Assembly: GCA_021815065.1 (NCBI GenBank)
Contig: JAKAHI010000115.1
Span: forward strand, 1-5,504
Origin: a bacterium
GTDB taxonomy: Bacteria > JAMCPX01
Direction: 5' to 3'
Length of the DNA stretch: 5,504 nt
The first letter of the stretch is position 1. Each line of letters opens with the position of its first letter. Of the stretch, positions 1 to 5,504 are shown one piece after another. A program made the translations under genes and the position numbers. The notes below the pieces were generated by a model. It made no database searches. It was not told the origin of the DNA and worked only from the letters and a program-made list of their open reading frames with translations.

Positions 1-587
1 GCATAGCGCTTCATCTCCACAAGATCATTCCAATATTCGATGGCAAACATCGAAGAAAAAACCTTCCAGAAATTGGTAGTAAAAAAGGTGGGATCGAACC
101 ATGAGTCAATCCGGCGGTTCTCGATCCGGCTTTCCGGTATGTATACCAGCTTCAACAACTTGCCCAGATGCTTCCATTTCAACCCCATGGACTCCGCATT
201 ATCGGTACGTTGATGGGTATGGATTAAGCGTGATCTGGCGTTCTTTTTGTGTTTCTCGTTATATTCGAAAATTTCATCCGTGACCGATTTATCCGGTTGA
301 TCCATTGAAGGTATCTCCGATAGGACATCCCAGGTACAATTGTAGACCTTACGATGAAACTTCCAGTCACCGAACGTAAAGTAACTTGTATCAGGCGTGC
401 CTTCACCGTACAAACTCCCGCCAACACTGTCCCGTCCCTCAAAAACATGAATATTCTTCCCCGGAACGTGTGCATCCCTCACAGCAAAAATAGCTGCGGA
501 CAAACCAGCCATTCCGCCTCCTGCAATATAGACCTGCGTTTTATCCGTTATAGCAGGGATCCGTCCAACAACACCTTTCATCTTCAT
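1..587 (-). CDS. Oleate hydratase / MCRA-family flavoprotein, N-terminal part (cut by window edge)
   Basis: The frame reads from ATG at 587 off the left edge and gives 195 complete codons of a family usually 530-650 residues long. Family members bind FAD and add water to the double bond of unsaturated fatty acids at the membrane surface. Visible signs are a Rossmann dinucleotide motif GGGMAGLSAA (about residues 23-32), an acidic residue closing strand 2 (E50), and the downstream FAD-loop motif VGGSL (55-59). Family-like blocks follow: CTWDVLSEIPSMD (about 84-96), RLIH (120-123), TTNFWKVFSSMFAIEYW (about 170-186) and EMKRYA at the edge. The start is supported by AAGGAGGG nine bases upstream. 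The oddity is at residues 71-78, where the family has an RGGREM-type motif with the water-activating glutamate; here it reads TFGDWKFH. Family membership is well supported. Hydratase activity is uncertain, and a related fatty-acid-modifying or non-catalytic role is possible. Confidence 0.85.
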   Translation of the reverse strand, partial: MKMKGVVGRIPAITDKTQVYIAGGGMAGLSAAIFAVRDAHVPGKNIHVFEGRDSVGGSLYGEGTPDTSYFTFGDWKFHRKVYNCTWDVLSEIPSMDQPDKSVTDEIFEYNEKHKKNARSRLIHTHQRTDNAESMGLKWKHLGKLLKLVYIPESRIENRRIDSWFDPTFFTTNFWKVFSSMFAIEYWNDLVEMKRY

Positions 588-596
588 AGTACGTTA

Positions 597-604
597 CCCT
601 CCTT
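597..604 (-). promoter_or_regulatory. Strong ribosome binding site of the oleate hydratase homologue
   Basis: AAGGAGGG lies nine bases before the ATG at 587. It favours that ATG over the second in-frame ATG two codons later (MKM). Confidence 0.75.
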
Positions 605-616
605 GAGCTGAAATTA

Positions 617-639
617 AAAAATATCTCTGAAAAATATCT
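617..639. repeat. Short tandem direct repeat in the oleate hydratase leader
   Basis: Ten bases, AAAAATATCT on the plus strand, occur at 617-626 and again at 630-639, separated by ctg (13-bp period). They lie 30 to 52 bases upstream of the start codon at 587. They could be a regulator site or simply low-complexity AT sequence. The 13-bp period is not a whole helical turn, which weakens the operator reading. Confidence 0.4.
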
Positions 640-640
640 T

Positions 641-674
641 CCAATAAGCTTCTTCCTGAAAGCGCCCCAATAAG
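641..674. repeat. CCAATAAG direct repeats upstream of the oleate hydratase homologue
   Basis: The octamer CCAATAAG occurs at 641-648 and 667-674 on the plus strand, 26 bp start to start. Both copies lie between the TTGACA hexamer and the start codon, where a repressor could act. No regulator is identified, and two octamers in AT-rich DNA may be chance. Confidence 0.3.
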
Positions 675-680
675 ATTAGC

Positions 681-708
681 TTGTTACATATATCCCATGC
701 GATGTCAA
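681..708 (-). promoter_or_regulatory. Putative sigma-70-type promoter for the oleate hydratase homologue
   Basis: A perfect -35 hexamer, TTGACA, reads from 708 to 703, preceded by a long A/T-rich stretch like an UP element. At 16 bp spacing the best -10 candidate is TAACAA (686-681), which matches TATAAT at only three positions. If real, the promoter has a strong -35 and a poor -10, so it may need an activator. The transcript would have a leader of roughly 90 bases. Confidence 0.4.
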
Positions 709-848
709 GAAAAATATATTCATTATTTTAATTTATTATTTATCCTTATTTATTATATTGTTATGATATAATCATGAAAGATATTTCACTTTATATGCTC
801 TTAATCGGCTACATGACTTCTGACAATAAATACTTTTATATCGAAGGA

Positions 849-887
849 ACAAATCCACCTTTACCCGAGGAAAAAAGGTGTTTTTGT
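849..887. terminator. Possible (bidirectional) hairpin terminator after the thioesterase gene
   Basis: An inverted repeat pairs ACAAA (849-853) with TTTGT (883-887) and CACCTTT (856-862) with AAAGGTG (874-880), with a two-by-two internal loop and an 11-base apical loop. On the plus strand the inner stem is followed by five Ts (881-885), like an intrinsic terminator. On the minus strand, where the thioesterase transcript would end, the run after the stem (GGATTTGTT) is poorer. It lies about 70-105 bases past the thioesterase stop. The hairpin is clear, but its role as a terminator is inference. Confidence 0.4.
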
Positions 888-954
888 ACATGAGAAACAG
901 CCTCAAAGAGCAAGGGGACTATAACAAAAATTCCGTATTGCTTGTTCCTGCTCC

Positions 955-1431
955 TTATAGCGTTCCCTGCACCTTGCGGCCAAGGCGTTCTCTCTGACGC
1001 ATCTCGCCCTGCTGCCATCGCTCGCGCTCTTCATCTGATTCCAGCGATAGACGCGGGACCTCTACAGGACGTCCCTCTCCATTCAGTGCAACGTAGACGA
1101 TATACGCCCGGTTTGTTATTCTGCGTCTGCCGGTGAGTATCTCTTCCGCTTCGACCACAACCTCTGTTTCCATGGAGGTGCGGCCCACATACGTAAGACG
1201 TGCACTAAAAGTGACAAGGTCACCTATATGGACGGGCTCAAGAAATGTAAGGGAATCCACGGCAACCGTGACAGCCGGTTCCCTTGCATGACGTGTGGCA
1301 CACATCGCACCGGCATCATCCATAAGCTTCATGAGCACACCACCGTGTATATTACCGAGGTTGTTTGCGTGCTCGGGCTGCATAAGCTGGCTCAAAACGA
1401 GTTCAGAATCTTTAACCTTTTTGGCTTCCAT
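955..1431 (-). CDS. Acyl-CoA thioesterase, hotdog fold (YkhA/YciA/BACH type)
   Basis: This 158-residue protein should hydrolyse acyl-CoA to free fatty acid and CoA in the cytoplasm, as an oligomer of hotdog domains. The signature is at residues 23-39, NLGNIHGG followed by VLMKLMDD. N24 and D39 occupy the positions of the conserved Asn and Asp of this family. The hotdog helix continues through about residue 48 (AGAMCATRHA), and strands such as VDSLTFLEPVHIGDLVTF (about 59-75), YVGRTSMETEVVVEAE (81-96) and TNRAYIVYVAL (106-116) follow. The charged tail after about residue 128 is probably helical and common in close relatives. Length is normal for a single-domain enzyme. The ATG at 1431 is supported by GAAAGGA eight bases upstream. 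Substrate chain length cannot be told from sequence. It lies 248 bp past purM, so it may have its own promoter or be read through from purM. Confidence 0.9.
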   Translation of the reverse strand: MEAKKVKDSELVLSQLMQPEHANNLGNIHGGVLMKLMDDAGAMCATRHAREPAVTVAVDSLTFLEPVHIGDLVTFSARLTYVGRTSMETEVVVEAEEILTGRRRITNRAYIVYVALNGEGRPVEVPRLSLESDEERERWQQGEMRQRERLGRKVQGTL

Positions 1432-1461
1432 AGAGCGTATCCTTTCTATTTTTAATCATTT

Positions 1462-1495
1462 AAAAACCGGCTTTCCCTTTTCAGTAACGGTTCTT
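1462..1495 (-). terminator. Weak hairpin in the purM-thioesterase gap
   Basis: On the minus strand AAGAACCG (1495-1488) can pair with CGGTTTTT (1469-1462), eight pairs including one G-U, around an 18-base loop. The Ts are within the stem, so it is a poor intrinsic terminator. It might end purM transcripts or shape the thioesterase leader. Evidence is weak. Confidence 0.25.
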
Positions 1496-1679
1496 GTTTA
1501 AATATAATCCTCAAAAGTGCGTTGGGAAGACTTGCCCTCGTGAAAACGGGGTGAAGGAAGGCTGTGCTCATAATACTCTTTAGTAAAAAGAACTTGTTTT
1601 TGCGGGCAGAAACGAACAACTCTGTCGTCAGATGGATAAACAAACCTTTCTATCGCATGTTCCGGGTTACTCTTAGATA

Positions 1680-2711
1680 TTATATAAATTCCACCCTTTG
1701 CTTTTTTTCGCCAAAGCGGCGCATTTCCCCTATGACAAATGCCTTCTGCCGCTGGGATCGTATTGTGGTTAAGACCTTTTGAACGCTGTTCTTGTCCACA
1801 ACGAGTACCATTCCGAGTCCGTTATTGAATGTCCTGATCATCTCCATGTCATCGACATTTCCGAGTCCCTTGATCATCTCAAAGACCACAGGCCTGTCCC
1901 ATGAATCCGTTTCAATGACAGCACTGAACTGTTTCGGGAAGACGCGCGGGAGGTTTTCGGTTATACCGCCCCCTGTTATGTGCGCCGCTGCCTTTATGAG
2001 CTTTTGTTTTACCAGCTTTTCTATAACCCGCACATAGATGATCGTCGGCTTGAGCAGCTCTTCGCCGAGGGTGCACCCGAGCTCATCGATATAAGCGCCG
2101 ATCTTCATCTTTTTCTTTTCGAGGAGTACATACCGTGCCAGGGAATAACCGTTGCTGTGGAGCCCGCTGGAGCCTATGCCGATCAGCACATCCCCCTGCC
2201 GTATCGCGGACCCGTCTATAATCCTGTCTTTCTCGACAACGCCGGTCACAAATCCTGCAAGGTCATACTCGTCGTCCGCATAAAAACCGGGCAGTTCCGC
2301 TGTTTCTCCGCCTATCAATGTACAACCGGCCTGTTTACACCCGTTCACGATCCCCTTCACGATATCCGTAACGATATCGAGACGGATCTTCGATGTGGCT
2401 ATATAATCGAGGAACACCGCTGGCTGTGCTCCGTTCACCACGATATCGTTCACATTCATGGCCACGAGATCGATACCGACCGTATCGTGAATGTCCATCT
2501 CAAAGGCGATCTTGAGTTTTGTTCCCACACCGTCGGTCGACGTGACAATCACCGGATGCCTGTACTGCCTCCTGTCTATCTCAAACAGTCCTGCAAAACC
2601 GCCGATGCCCGACAGGACGCCTTTTTTGAAGGTACTCCGCGCCAAAGGCTTTATCCGTTCGACAAAGGCATTGCCCTTGTCTATACTGACACCGGCATCG
2701 CTGTACTTCAT
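1680..2711 (-). CDS. purM: Phosphoribosylformylglycinamidine cyclo-ligase (AIR synthetase)
   Basis: PurM closes the imidazole ring in de novo purine synthesis: formylglycinamidine ribonucleotide plus ATP gives aminoimidazole ribonucleotide (AIR). The 343-residue length is normal. Visible family motifs, in order, are STDGVGTKL (58-66), GIDLVAMNVND (79-89), GGETAELP (134-141), SSGLHSNGYSLAR (181-193), HITGGGITENLPR (244-256) and FNNGLGM (295-301; commonly FNMGIGM). Together they cover the N-terminal ATP-binding AIRS domain and the C-terminal AIRS_C domain. The ATG at 2711 is one base after the ftsZ stop, and no strong Shine-Dalgarno precedes it. Translation probably depends on coupling to ftsZ. 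The more usual purine partner purN is not seen next to it. Near the 3' end the codons GAA AAA AAG form a slippery-type A-run, described separately. Confidence 0.96.
   Translation of the reverse strand: MKYSDAGVSIDKGNAFVERIKPLARSTFKKGVLSGIGGFAGLFEIDRRQYRHPVIVTSTDGVGTKLKIAFEMDIHDTVGIDLVAMNVNDIVVNGAQPAVFLDYIATSKIRLDIVTDIVKGIVNGCKQAGCTLIGGETAELPGFYADDEYDLAGFVTGVVEKDRIIDGSAIRQGDVLIGIGSSGLHSNGYSLARYVLLEKKKMKIGAYIDELGCTLGEELLKPTIIYVRVIEKLVKQKLIKAAAHITGGGITENLPRVFPKQFSAVIETDSWDRPVVFEMIKGLGNVDDMEMIRTFNNGLGMVLVVDKNSVQKVLTTIRSQRQKAFVIGEMRRFGEKKQRVEFI
1701..1707 (-). other. A AAA AAG slippery-type heptamer near the end of purM
   Basis: In the purM frame the heptamer is the last A of GAA (E335), then AAA (K336) and AAG (K337). 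This is the arrangement known from dnaX-type -1 frameshifting. A slip back by one base would bypass the TAA at 1680 and add 67 residues, ending at TAA 1498-1500. The usual stimulators are weak here: an AGGGGA lies about 20 bases upstream, further than in dnaX, and I see no stable downstream hairpin. The heptamer is certain; its function is speculative. Confidence 0.25.
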
Positions 2712-2712
2712 G

Positions 2713-3864
2713 TTAATCGGCTTTCTTTCTCAGGAATGTGGGAATATCCAGTTCATCTTCGTCATATCCGGTCAGCATGACCTTTTTTACGGATTTCACG
2801 GAATCGATCTCGTCTATCTTTTTATCCGTGCGCTTAAACGCCGGGATATCCCTGTCTCCGTTGTTGTGGATAACCGAAAGCTTGCCCGGGTACTTGTCCT
2901 TGGTATTCCTCTCTCCAAAGCCGGTCGCAATAACCGTAACATTGAGGTTTTCGCCCATATTGTCGTCTATGACCGTGCCGTAGATCACATTTGCATTTTC
3001 ATCGACCTGTTCCTTGACAAGCTCGCATGCCTCTTTCACTTCGTTGAGCGTAAGGGACGCATCGCCGGTAATATTGATCAACACGCCTTTCGCACCGTTT
3101 ATGGATATATCCTCGAGCAAGGGGTTCGATATGGCTTCCTGAGCAGCATCCTTTGCCCTCTTCTCGCCGCCGCTTTTCCCGGTACCCATCATGGCCATAC
3201 CCATCTCGCCCATGACCGTTTTTACATCGGCAAAATCCACATTCACAAGCCCCGGGATTGTTATGATGTCCGATATGCCTCTGACAGCATGAACGAGTAC
3301 ATCATCAACCTTCACATAGGCTTCGAGTACCGTTGTCTTATTATCCGAGATATTGAACAACCGGTCGTTCGGAATAACGATCAGGGTGTCGACATACTGG
3401 CTCAGCTCTTCGATGCCCTTTTCCGCCTTTGAAATTCTCTTCTTCCCTTCAAATTCGAACGGCTTGGTCACCACGGCCACGACGAGCGCACCGAGAGACT
3501 TGGCGAGCTCCGCTATTACCGGACTTGCGCCGGTCCCGGTTCCGCCCCCCATACCCGCGGTCAGGAAGATCATGTCTGCACCGGTCAACGCATCTTTTAT
3601 TTTCGCCTCATCCTCCAACGCCGCTTCTTTCCCTATGTCCGGATTTGCACCCGCACCGAGCCCTTTCGTCAATTTGGCGCCGAGCTGTATTTTGTAGGTC
3701 GCCTTGTTTCTCGTCAGCACCTGCATATCCGTATTGGCAGCAATAAAGTCAACGCCTTTCATTCCCTGCTTTATCATTGTATTCACGGCATTTCCTCCGC
3801 CGCCGCCCACACCAATCACCTTGATCTTTGCGGAATGATGATACTCATTACTTAACTCAAACAT
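2713..3864 (-). CDS. ftsZ: Cell division protein FtsZ
   Basis: FtsZ is the tubulin-like GTPase that polymerises at mid-cell into the division ring. The 383-residue protein shows the N-terminal glycine loop [11 protein letters not shown] (18-28), the tubulin signature GGGTGTG (106-112), and the T7 synergy loop [10 protein letters not shown] (205-214) with catalytic-type D210 and D213. The second domain runs to about residue 317, a variable linker follows to about 367, and the conserved C-terminal peptide [14 protein letters not shown] (370-383) binds FtsA. After the signature it has ASP (113-115) where AAP is common. The start is fixed by AGGAGG five bases upstream, placed in the last codons of ftsA, whose stop ends one base before this ATG. 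This supports strict coupling of FtsA and FtsZ synthesis. Confidence 0.98.
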   Translation of the reverse strand: MFELSNEYHHSAKIKVIGVGGGGGNAVNTMIKQGMKGVDFIAANTDMQVLTRNKATYKIQLGAKLTKGLGAGANPDIGKEAALEDEAKIKDALTGADMIFLTAGMGGGTGTGASPVIAELAKSLGALVVAVVTKPFEFEGKKRISKAEKGIEELSQYVDTLIVIPNDRLFNISDNKTTVLEAYVKVDDVLVHAVRGISDIITIPGLVNVDFADVKTVMGEMGMAMMGTGKSGGEKRAKDAAQEAISNPLLEDISINGAKGVLINITGDASLTLNEVKEACELVKEQVDENANVIYGTVIDDNMGENLNVTVIATGFGERNTKDKYPGKLSVIHNNGDRDIPAFKRTDKKIDEIDSVKSVKKVMLTGYDEDELDIPTFLRKKAD

Positions 3865-3865
3865 T

Positions 3866-5110
3866 TTATCCTCCTTTTCTAACGAACAATTTTGAAGCTA
3901 TATTCGAAAAAAACTCCCTGATACTTCTCAGCAGATCTATGTCCCTGCCGTTGTACGCCCTGACGTGCGTATGTTTACTCCCGTAGATGACCAACCCAAC
4001 CGCTGTTGCGTACGACGGGTCCTTCACGACGTCCGTAAGCCCTCCGACACCCAGGGGAAAACCGATCCGAACCGGCAGATTGAATATCTGTTCACCGAGG
4101 TCGACAATGCCGTCCAGCAAAGAACTTCCGCCGGTCAGGACAACACCCGCTGAAATAAACTCCTTGAATCCGGACTTCACGAGCTCCTTATCGACAAGAG
4201 ACAGGATCTCTTCCACCCTGAGTTCTATTATCTCTGCGAGCGTCGAGCGGGATATGGTCCTCGGCTTCCTGTTGCCGATACCCGGGACTTCGACCATCTC
4301 GGCCTTGTCCACGTTTGTCCTCAGCGCAGTACCGTATTTTATCTTAATCTTCTCTGCTTCATGTATGGGCGTCCTCAAACCAACGGACACGTCCTTGGTG
4401 ACGTGTTCGCCTCCAAGACCTATAACACTCGTGTATTTTATGCTTCCGTCGTAGAATATCGCTATGTCCGTCGTGCCCCCGCCGATATCTACGATAACAA
4501 CGCCGAGATCCTTTTCCTCCGGATTCAACACCGCTTCACTCGAGGCTATGGATTGAAGGGCGATGTCTGAAACGATAAGTCCCGACCTGTTGCATGCCTT
4601 TATGATGTTCATCGAAGACGACATGTTCGCGGTCACGATGTGCACCTTGGCTTCAAGCCGTACACCGGACATACCGGTCGGGTCCTTTATACCTCCCTGA
4701 TCGTCGATTATGAACTCATACGGTATGACATGGATGACCTCCCGGTCCTGGGGTATGGGCATTGCCTTTGCGGCATCAACGACCCTCTTGATATCGCTTG
4801 CTTTCACTTCCCGGTCTTTTATCGCGATCACCCCGTTACTGTTGAAGCTCTTGATGTGATCTCCGGCTATGCCGGTGTAGATACTCGATATGTCATAGTC
4901 GGACATGAGCTCCGCTTCTTCGATGGCCTGCCGTATTGCCTTGACCGTCGCTTCGATATTGATGATGTTCCCCTTACTCAAGCCGTGAGACGGCGACACC
5001 TTCCCTATACCGACGATATCTATCATGCCTTCTTTCAGCTCTCCCACAATCGCGCATATCTTTGTTGTGCCTATATCAAGGCCAACAATCATATTATCCT
5101 TTTTTGGCAC
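3866..5110 (-). CDS. ftsA: Cell division protein FtsA
   Basis: FtsA is an actin-like ATPase that tethers FtsZ filaments to the inner membrane and recruits later divisome proteins. The 414-residue protein shows the phosphate-1 motif GLDIGTTK (10-17), the FtsA-specific inserted 1C (SHS2) domain at roughly 86-165, the phosphate-2 motif [13 protein letters not shown] (207-219), and the adenosine motif [14 protein letters not shown] (321-334). A C-terminal amphipathic segment, [14 protein letters not shown] (397-410) plus basic RKGG, fits the membrane-targeting helix. The start is read as GTG at 5110 because AGGAGG lies nine bases upstream. The ATG at codon 7 (5092) has only a weak AAGGA in front and would leave just three residues before the nucleotide-binding strand. 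It overlaps ftsQ by 17 bases and ends one base before ftsZ. Confidence 0.97.
   Translation of the reverse strand: MPKKDNMIVGLDIGTTKICAIVGELKEGMIDIVGIGKVSPSHGLSKGNIINIEATVKAIRQAIEEAELMSDYDISSIYTGIAGDHIKSFNSNGVIAIKDREVKASDIKRVVDAAKAMPIPQDREVIHVIPYEFIIDDQGGIKDPTGMSGVRLEAKVHIVTANMSSSMNIIKACNRSGLIVSDIALQSIASSEAVLNPEEKDLGVVIVDIGGGTTDIAIFYDGSIKYTSVIGLGGEHVTKDVSVGLRTPIHEAEKIKIKYGTALRTNVDKAEMVEVPGIGNRKPRTISRSTLAEIIELRVEEILSLVDKELVKSGFKEFISAGVVLTGGSSLLDGIVDLGEQIFNLPVRIGFPLGVGGLTDVVKDPSYATAVGLVIYGSKHTHVRAYNGRDIDLLRSIREFFSNIASKLFVRKGG
3870..3875 (-). promoter_or_regulatory. Ribosome binding site of ftsZ inside the ftsA end
   Basis: AGGAGG sits in the codons for the last residues of FtsA, five bases before the ftsZ ATG. 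A ribosome finishing ftsA covers this site, as expected for coupled translation. Confidence 0.8.
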
Positions 5111-5504
5111 TGTTGTTCACCTCCTTTAATGGATTCGCAACACCTGTGCTGCCTGTCAAAGAATGGCTGTCATGCCCCTGTCCATCCGTACCGGACAGGA
5201 CGCCCTGTTTATAACGGAAAACCCCCATACCGGAAAAACGCAGATCGACAAGGGAAAACAGCTGCATCCTGTCTCCGAAATGCCGGATTAAATCGTTCAA
5301 TTTGTCTATCCTCGAAACAAGCTCGTTCCTGCCGAACTTGATCAGCAGTCCGTCTGTCGTGATGACCGAATACCCGGTATCGCCGACATGAAGCTCAGAT
5401 ATGTCCTTTCCGACGACAATCGAATTCCGATCGAGTTCCTGTATAAAGGACACGGCATCGGCGACGGGCTGCAGCTGTACGTCCATAAAGCCGGGGGTTC
5501 TAAA
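5094..5504 (-). CDS. ftsQ: Cell division protein FtsQ (DivIB family), C-terminal part
   Basis: The frame is open from the right edge to TAA at 5094-5096 and gives 136 residues; the cytoplasmic tail, membrane helix and POTRA domain lie outside. FtsQ is a single-pass inner-membrane protein whose periplasmic domains recruit FtsL and FtsB to the divisome. The visible part resembles the FtsQ beta domain: ISELHVGDTGYSVITTDGLL (about 35-54), IKFGRNELVSRIDKLNDLI (about 55-73) and the characteristic end SLVDLRFSGMGVFRYKQG (about 84-101). The in-frame ATG at 5486 is internal, not the start, because similarity-like sequence continues upstream to the edge. About 35 further residues rich in Gly, Ser and Asp follow the domain. 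Its last codons contain the ftsA ribosome binding site. Identification rests on the domain pattern plus position before ftsA. Confidence 0.88.
   Translation of the reverse strand, partial: FRTPGFMDVQLQPVADAVSFIQELDRNSIVVGKDISELHVGDTGYSVITTDGLLIKFGRNELVSRIDKLNDLIRHFGDRMQLFSLVDLRFSGMGVFRYKQGVLSGTDGQGHDSHSLTGSTGVANPLKEVNNSAKKG
5118..5127 (-). promoter_or_regulatory. Ribosome binding site that sets the ftsA GTG start
   Basis: AAAGGAGGTG, close to the full anti-Shine-Dalgarno complement, ends seven bases before the GTG at 5110 and lies within the last codons of ftsQ. It decides for the GTG rather than the ATG at 5092. Confidence 0.8.

Larger units (their letters stand above)
588..954. other. 367-bp AT-rich intergenic region
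   Basis: This gap separates the thioesterase stop from the oleate hydratase homologue start, both on the minus strand. The half near the thioesterase holds a long hairpin (849-887). The middle (about 710-780) is extremely AT-rich, consistent with an UP-element-like or easily melted region. The half near the downstream gene holds a perfect TTGACA hexamer and two kinds of short direct repeat. I found no convincing protein gene or RNA gene in it. Confidence 0.7.

Noticed and set aside
224..475. 83-codon minus-strand frame inside the oleate hydratase homologue
   Set aside because: It is in a different frame from the FAD-motif-bearing reading frame that runs off the left edge; it is a shadow.
772..891. 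39-codon minus-strand frame starting at ATG 891, with GAGG nine bases upstream
   Set aside because: It overlaps the hairpin at 849-887, is very short and highly basic, and resembles no known small protein. Not enough to call a gene.
1..954. Recent horizontal acquisition of the oleate hydratase homologue
   Set aside because: The AT-rich spacer hints at it, but there is no transposase, integrase, terminal repeat or tRNA junction, and isoleucine codon use in the visible part is mixed rather than distinct.
1452..1643. 63-codon minus-strand frame with a TTG start between purM and the thioesterase
   Set aside because: A GG-rich stretch is too close to the TTG to act as a ribosome binding site. 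The product resembles nothing I know, and another frame is equally open here.
1432..1679. tRNA or small RNA in the purM-thioesterase gap
   Set aside because: No cloverleaf, T-loop consensus or strong hairpin is visible; only one weak stem was found.
1980..2780. Plus-strand open frame (266 codons) opposite purM
   Set aside because: It lies antisense to purM across its whole conserved length, with no family motif and no supporting ribosome binding site.
2491..3432. Long plus-strand open frame (313 codons) opposite ftsZ and purM
   Set aside because: It is antisense to two clearly conserved genes and shows no recognisable domain; it is a codon-bias shadow.
4640..5341. Plus-strand open frame (233 codons) opposite ftsA and ftsQ
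   Set aside because: It is antisense to conserved genes, rich in His, Tyr and Cys like other shadow frames, and no domain is recognisable.

Overview
All supported genes in this window lie on the minus strand, so the biological order runs from the right edge to the left edge. The right three quarters is the end of a bacterial division and cell-wall (dcw-type) cluster: the C-terminal part of ftsQ (cut by the right edge), then complete ftsA and ftsZ. purM, for a purine-biosynthesis enzyme, follows directly. Junctions are very tight: ftsQ and ftsA overlap by 17 nt, ftsA and ftsZ are 1 nt apart, and ftsZ and purM are 1 nt apart. The four genes therefore look co-transcribed and probably translationally coupled. 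FtsQ is a membrane-anchored divisome protein, FtsA is the actin-like membrane tether, and FtsZ is the tubulin-like ring GTPase whose C-terminal peptide binds FtsA. PurM makes aminoimidazole ribonucleotide and has no direct role in division.

After a 248-bp gap comes a complete small hotdog-fold acyl-CoA thioesterase (955-1431). A 367-bp AT-rich intergenic region (588-954) follows. It holds a hairpin, a perfect TTGACA hexamer, short direct repeats and a strong ribosome binding site. The left edge (1-587) carries the first 195 codons of an oleate hydratase/MCRA-family flavoprotein. This gene was identified by translating the frame that runs off the left edge. The thioesterase and the oleate hydratase homologue both fit fatty-acid or acyl-CoA handling, but they are separate transcription units or nearly so.

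The organism is a Gram-negative-type bacterium of moderate GC content with AGGAGG ribosome binding sites. The FtsZ tail ([11 protein letters not shown]) and the general look of the FtsA, FtsZ and PurM proteins suggest a deltaproteobacterial (Desulfobacterota-like) lineage. That is an impression from family knowledge and could not be tested here.

I see no mobile element, CRISPR array, RNA gene or clear new system. The two points most worth a second look are: (1) the oleate hydratase homologue lacks the RGGREM-type motif that carries the catalytic glutamate; and (2) a canonical -1 slippery heptamer (A AAA AAG) near the end of purM opens into a stop-free 67-codon frame that fills most of the purM-thioesterase gap.
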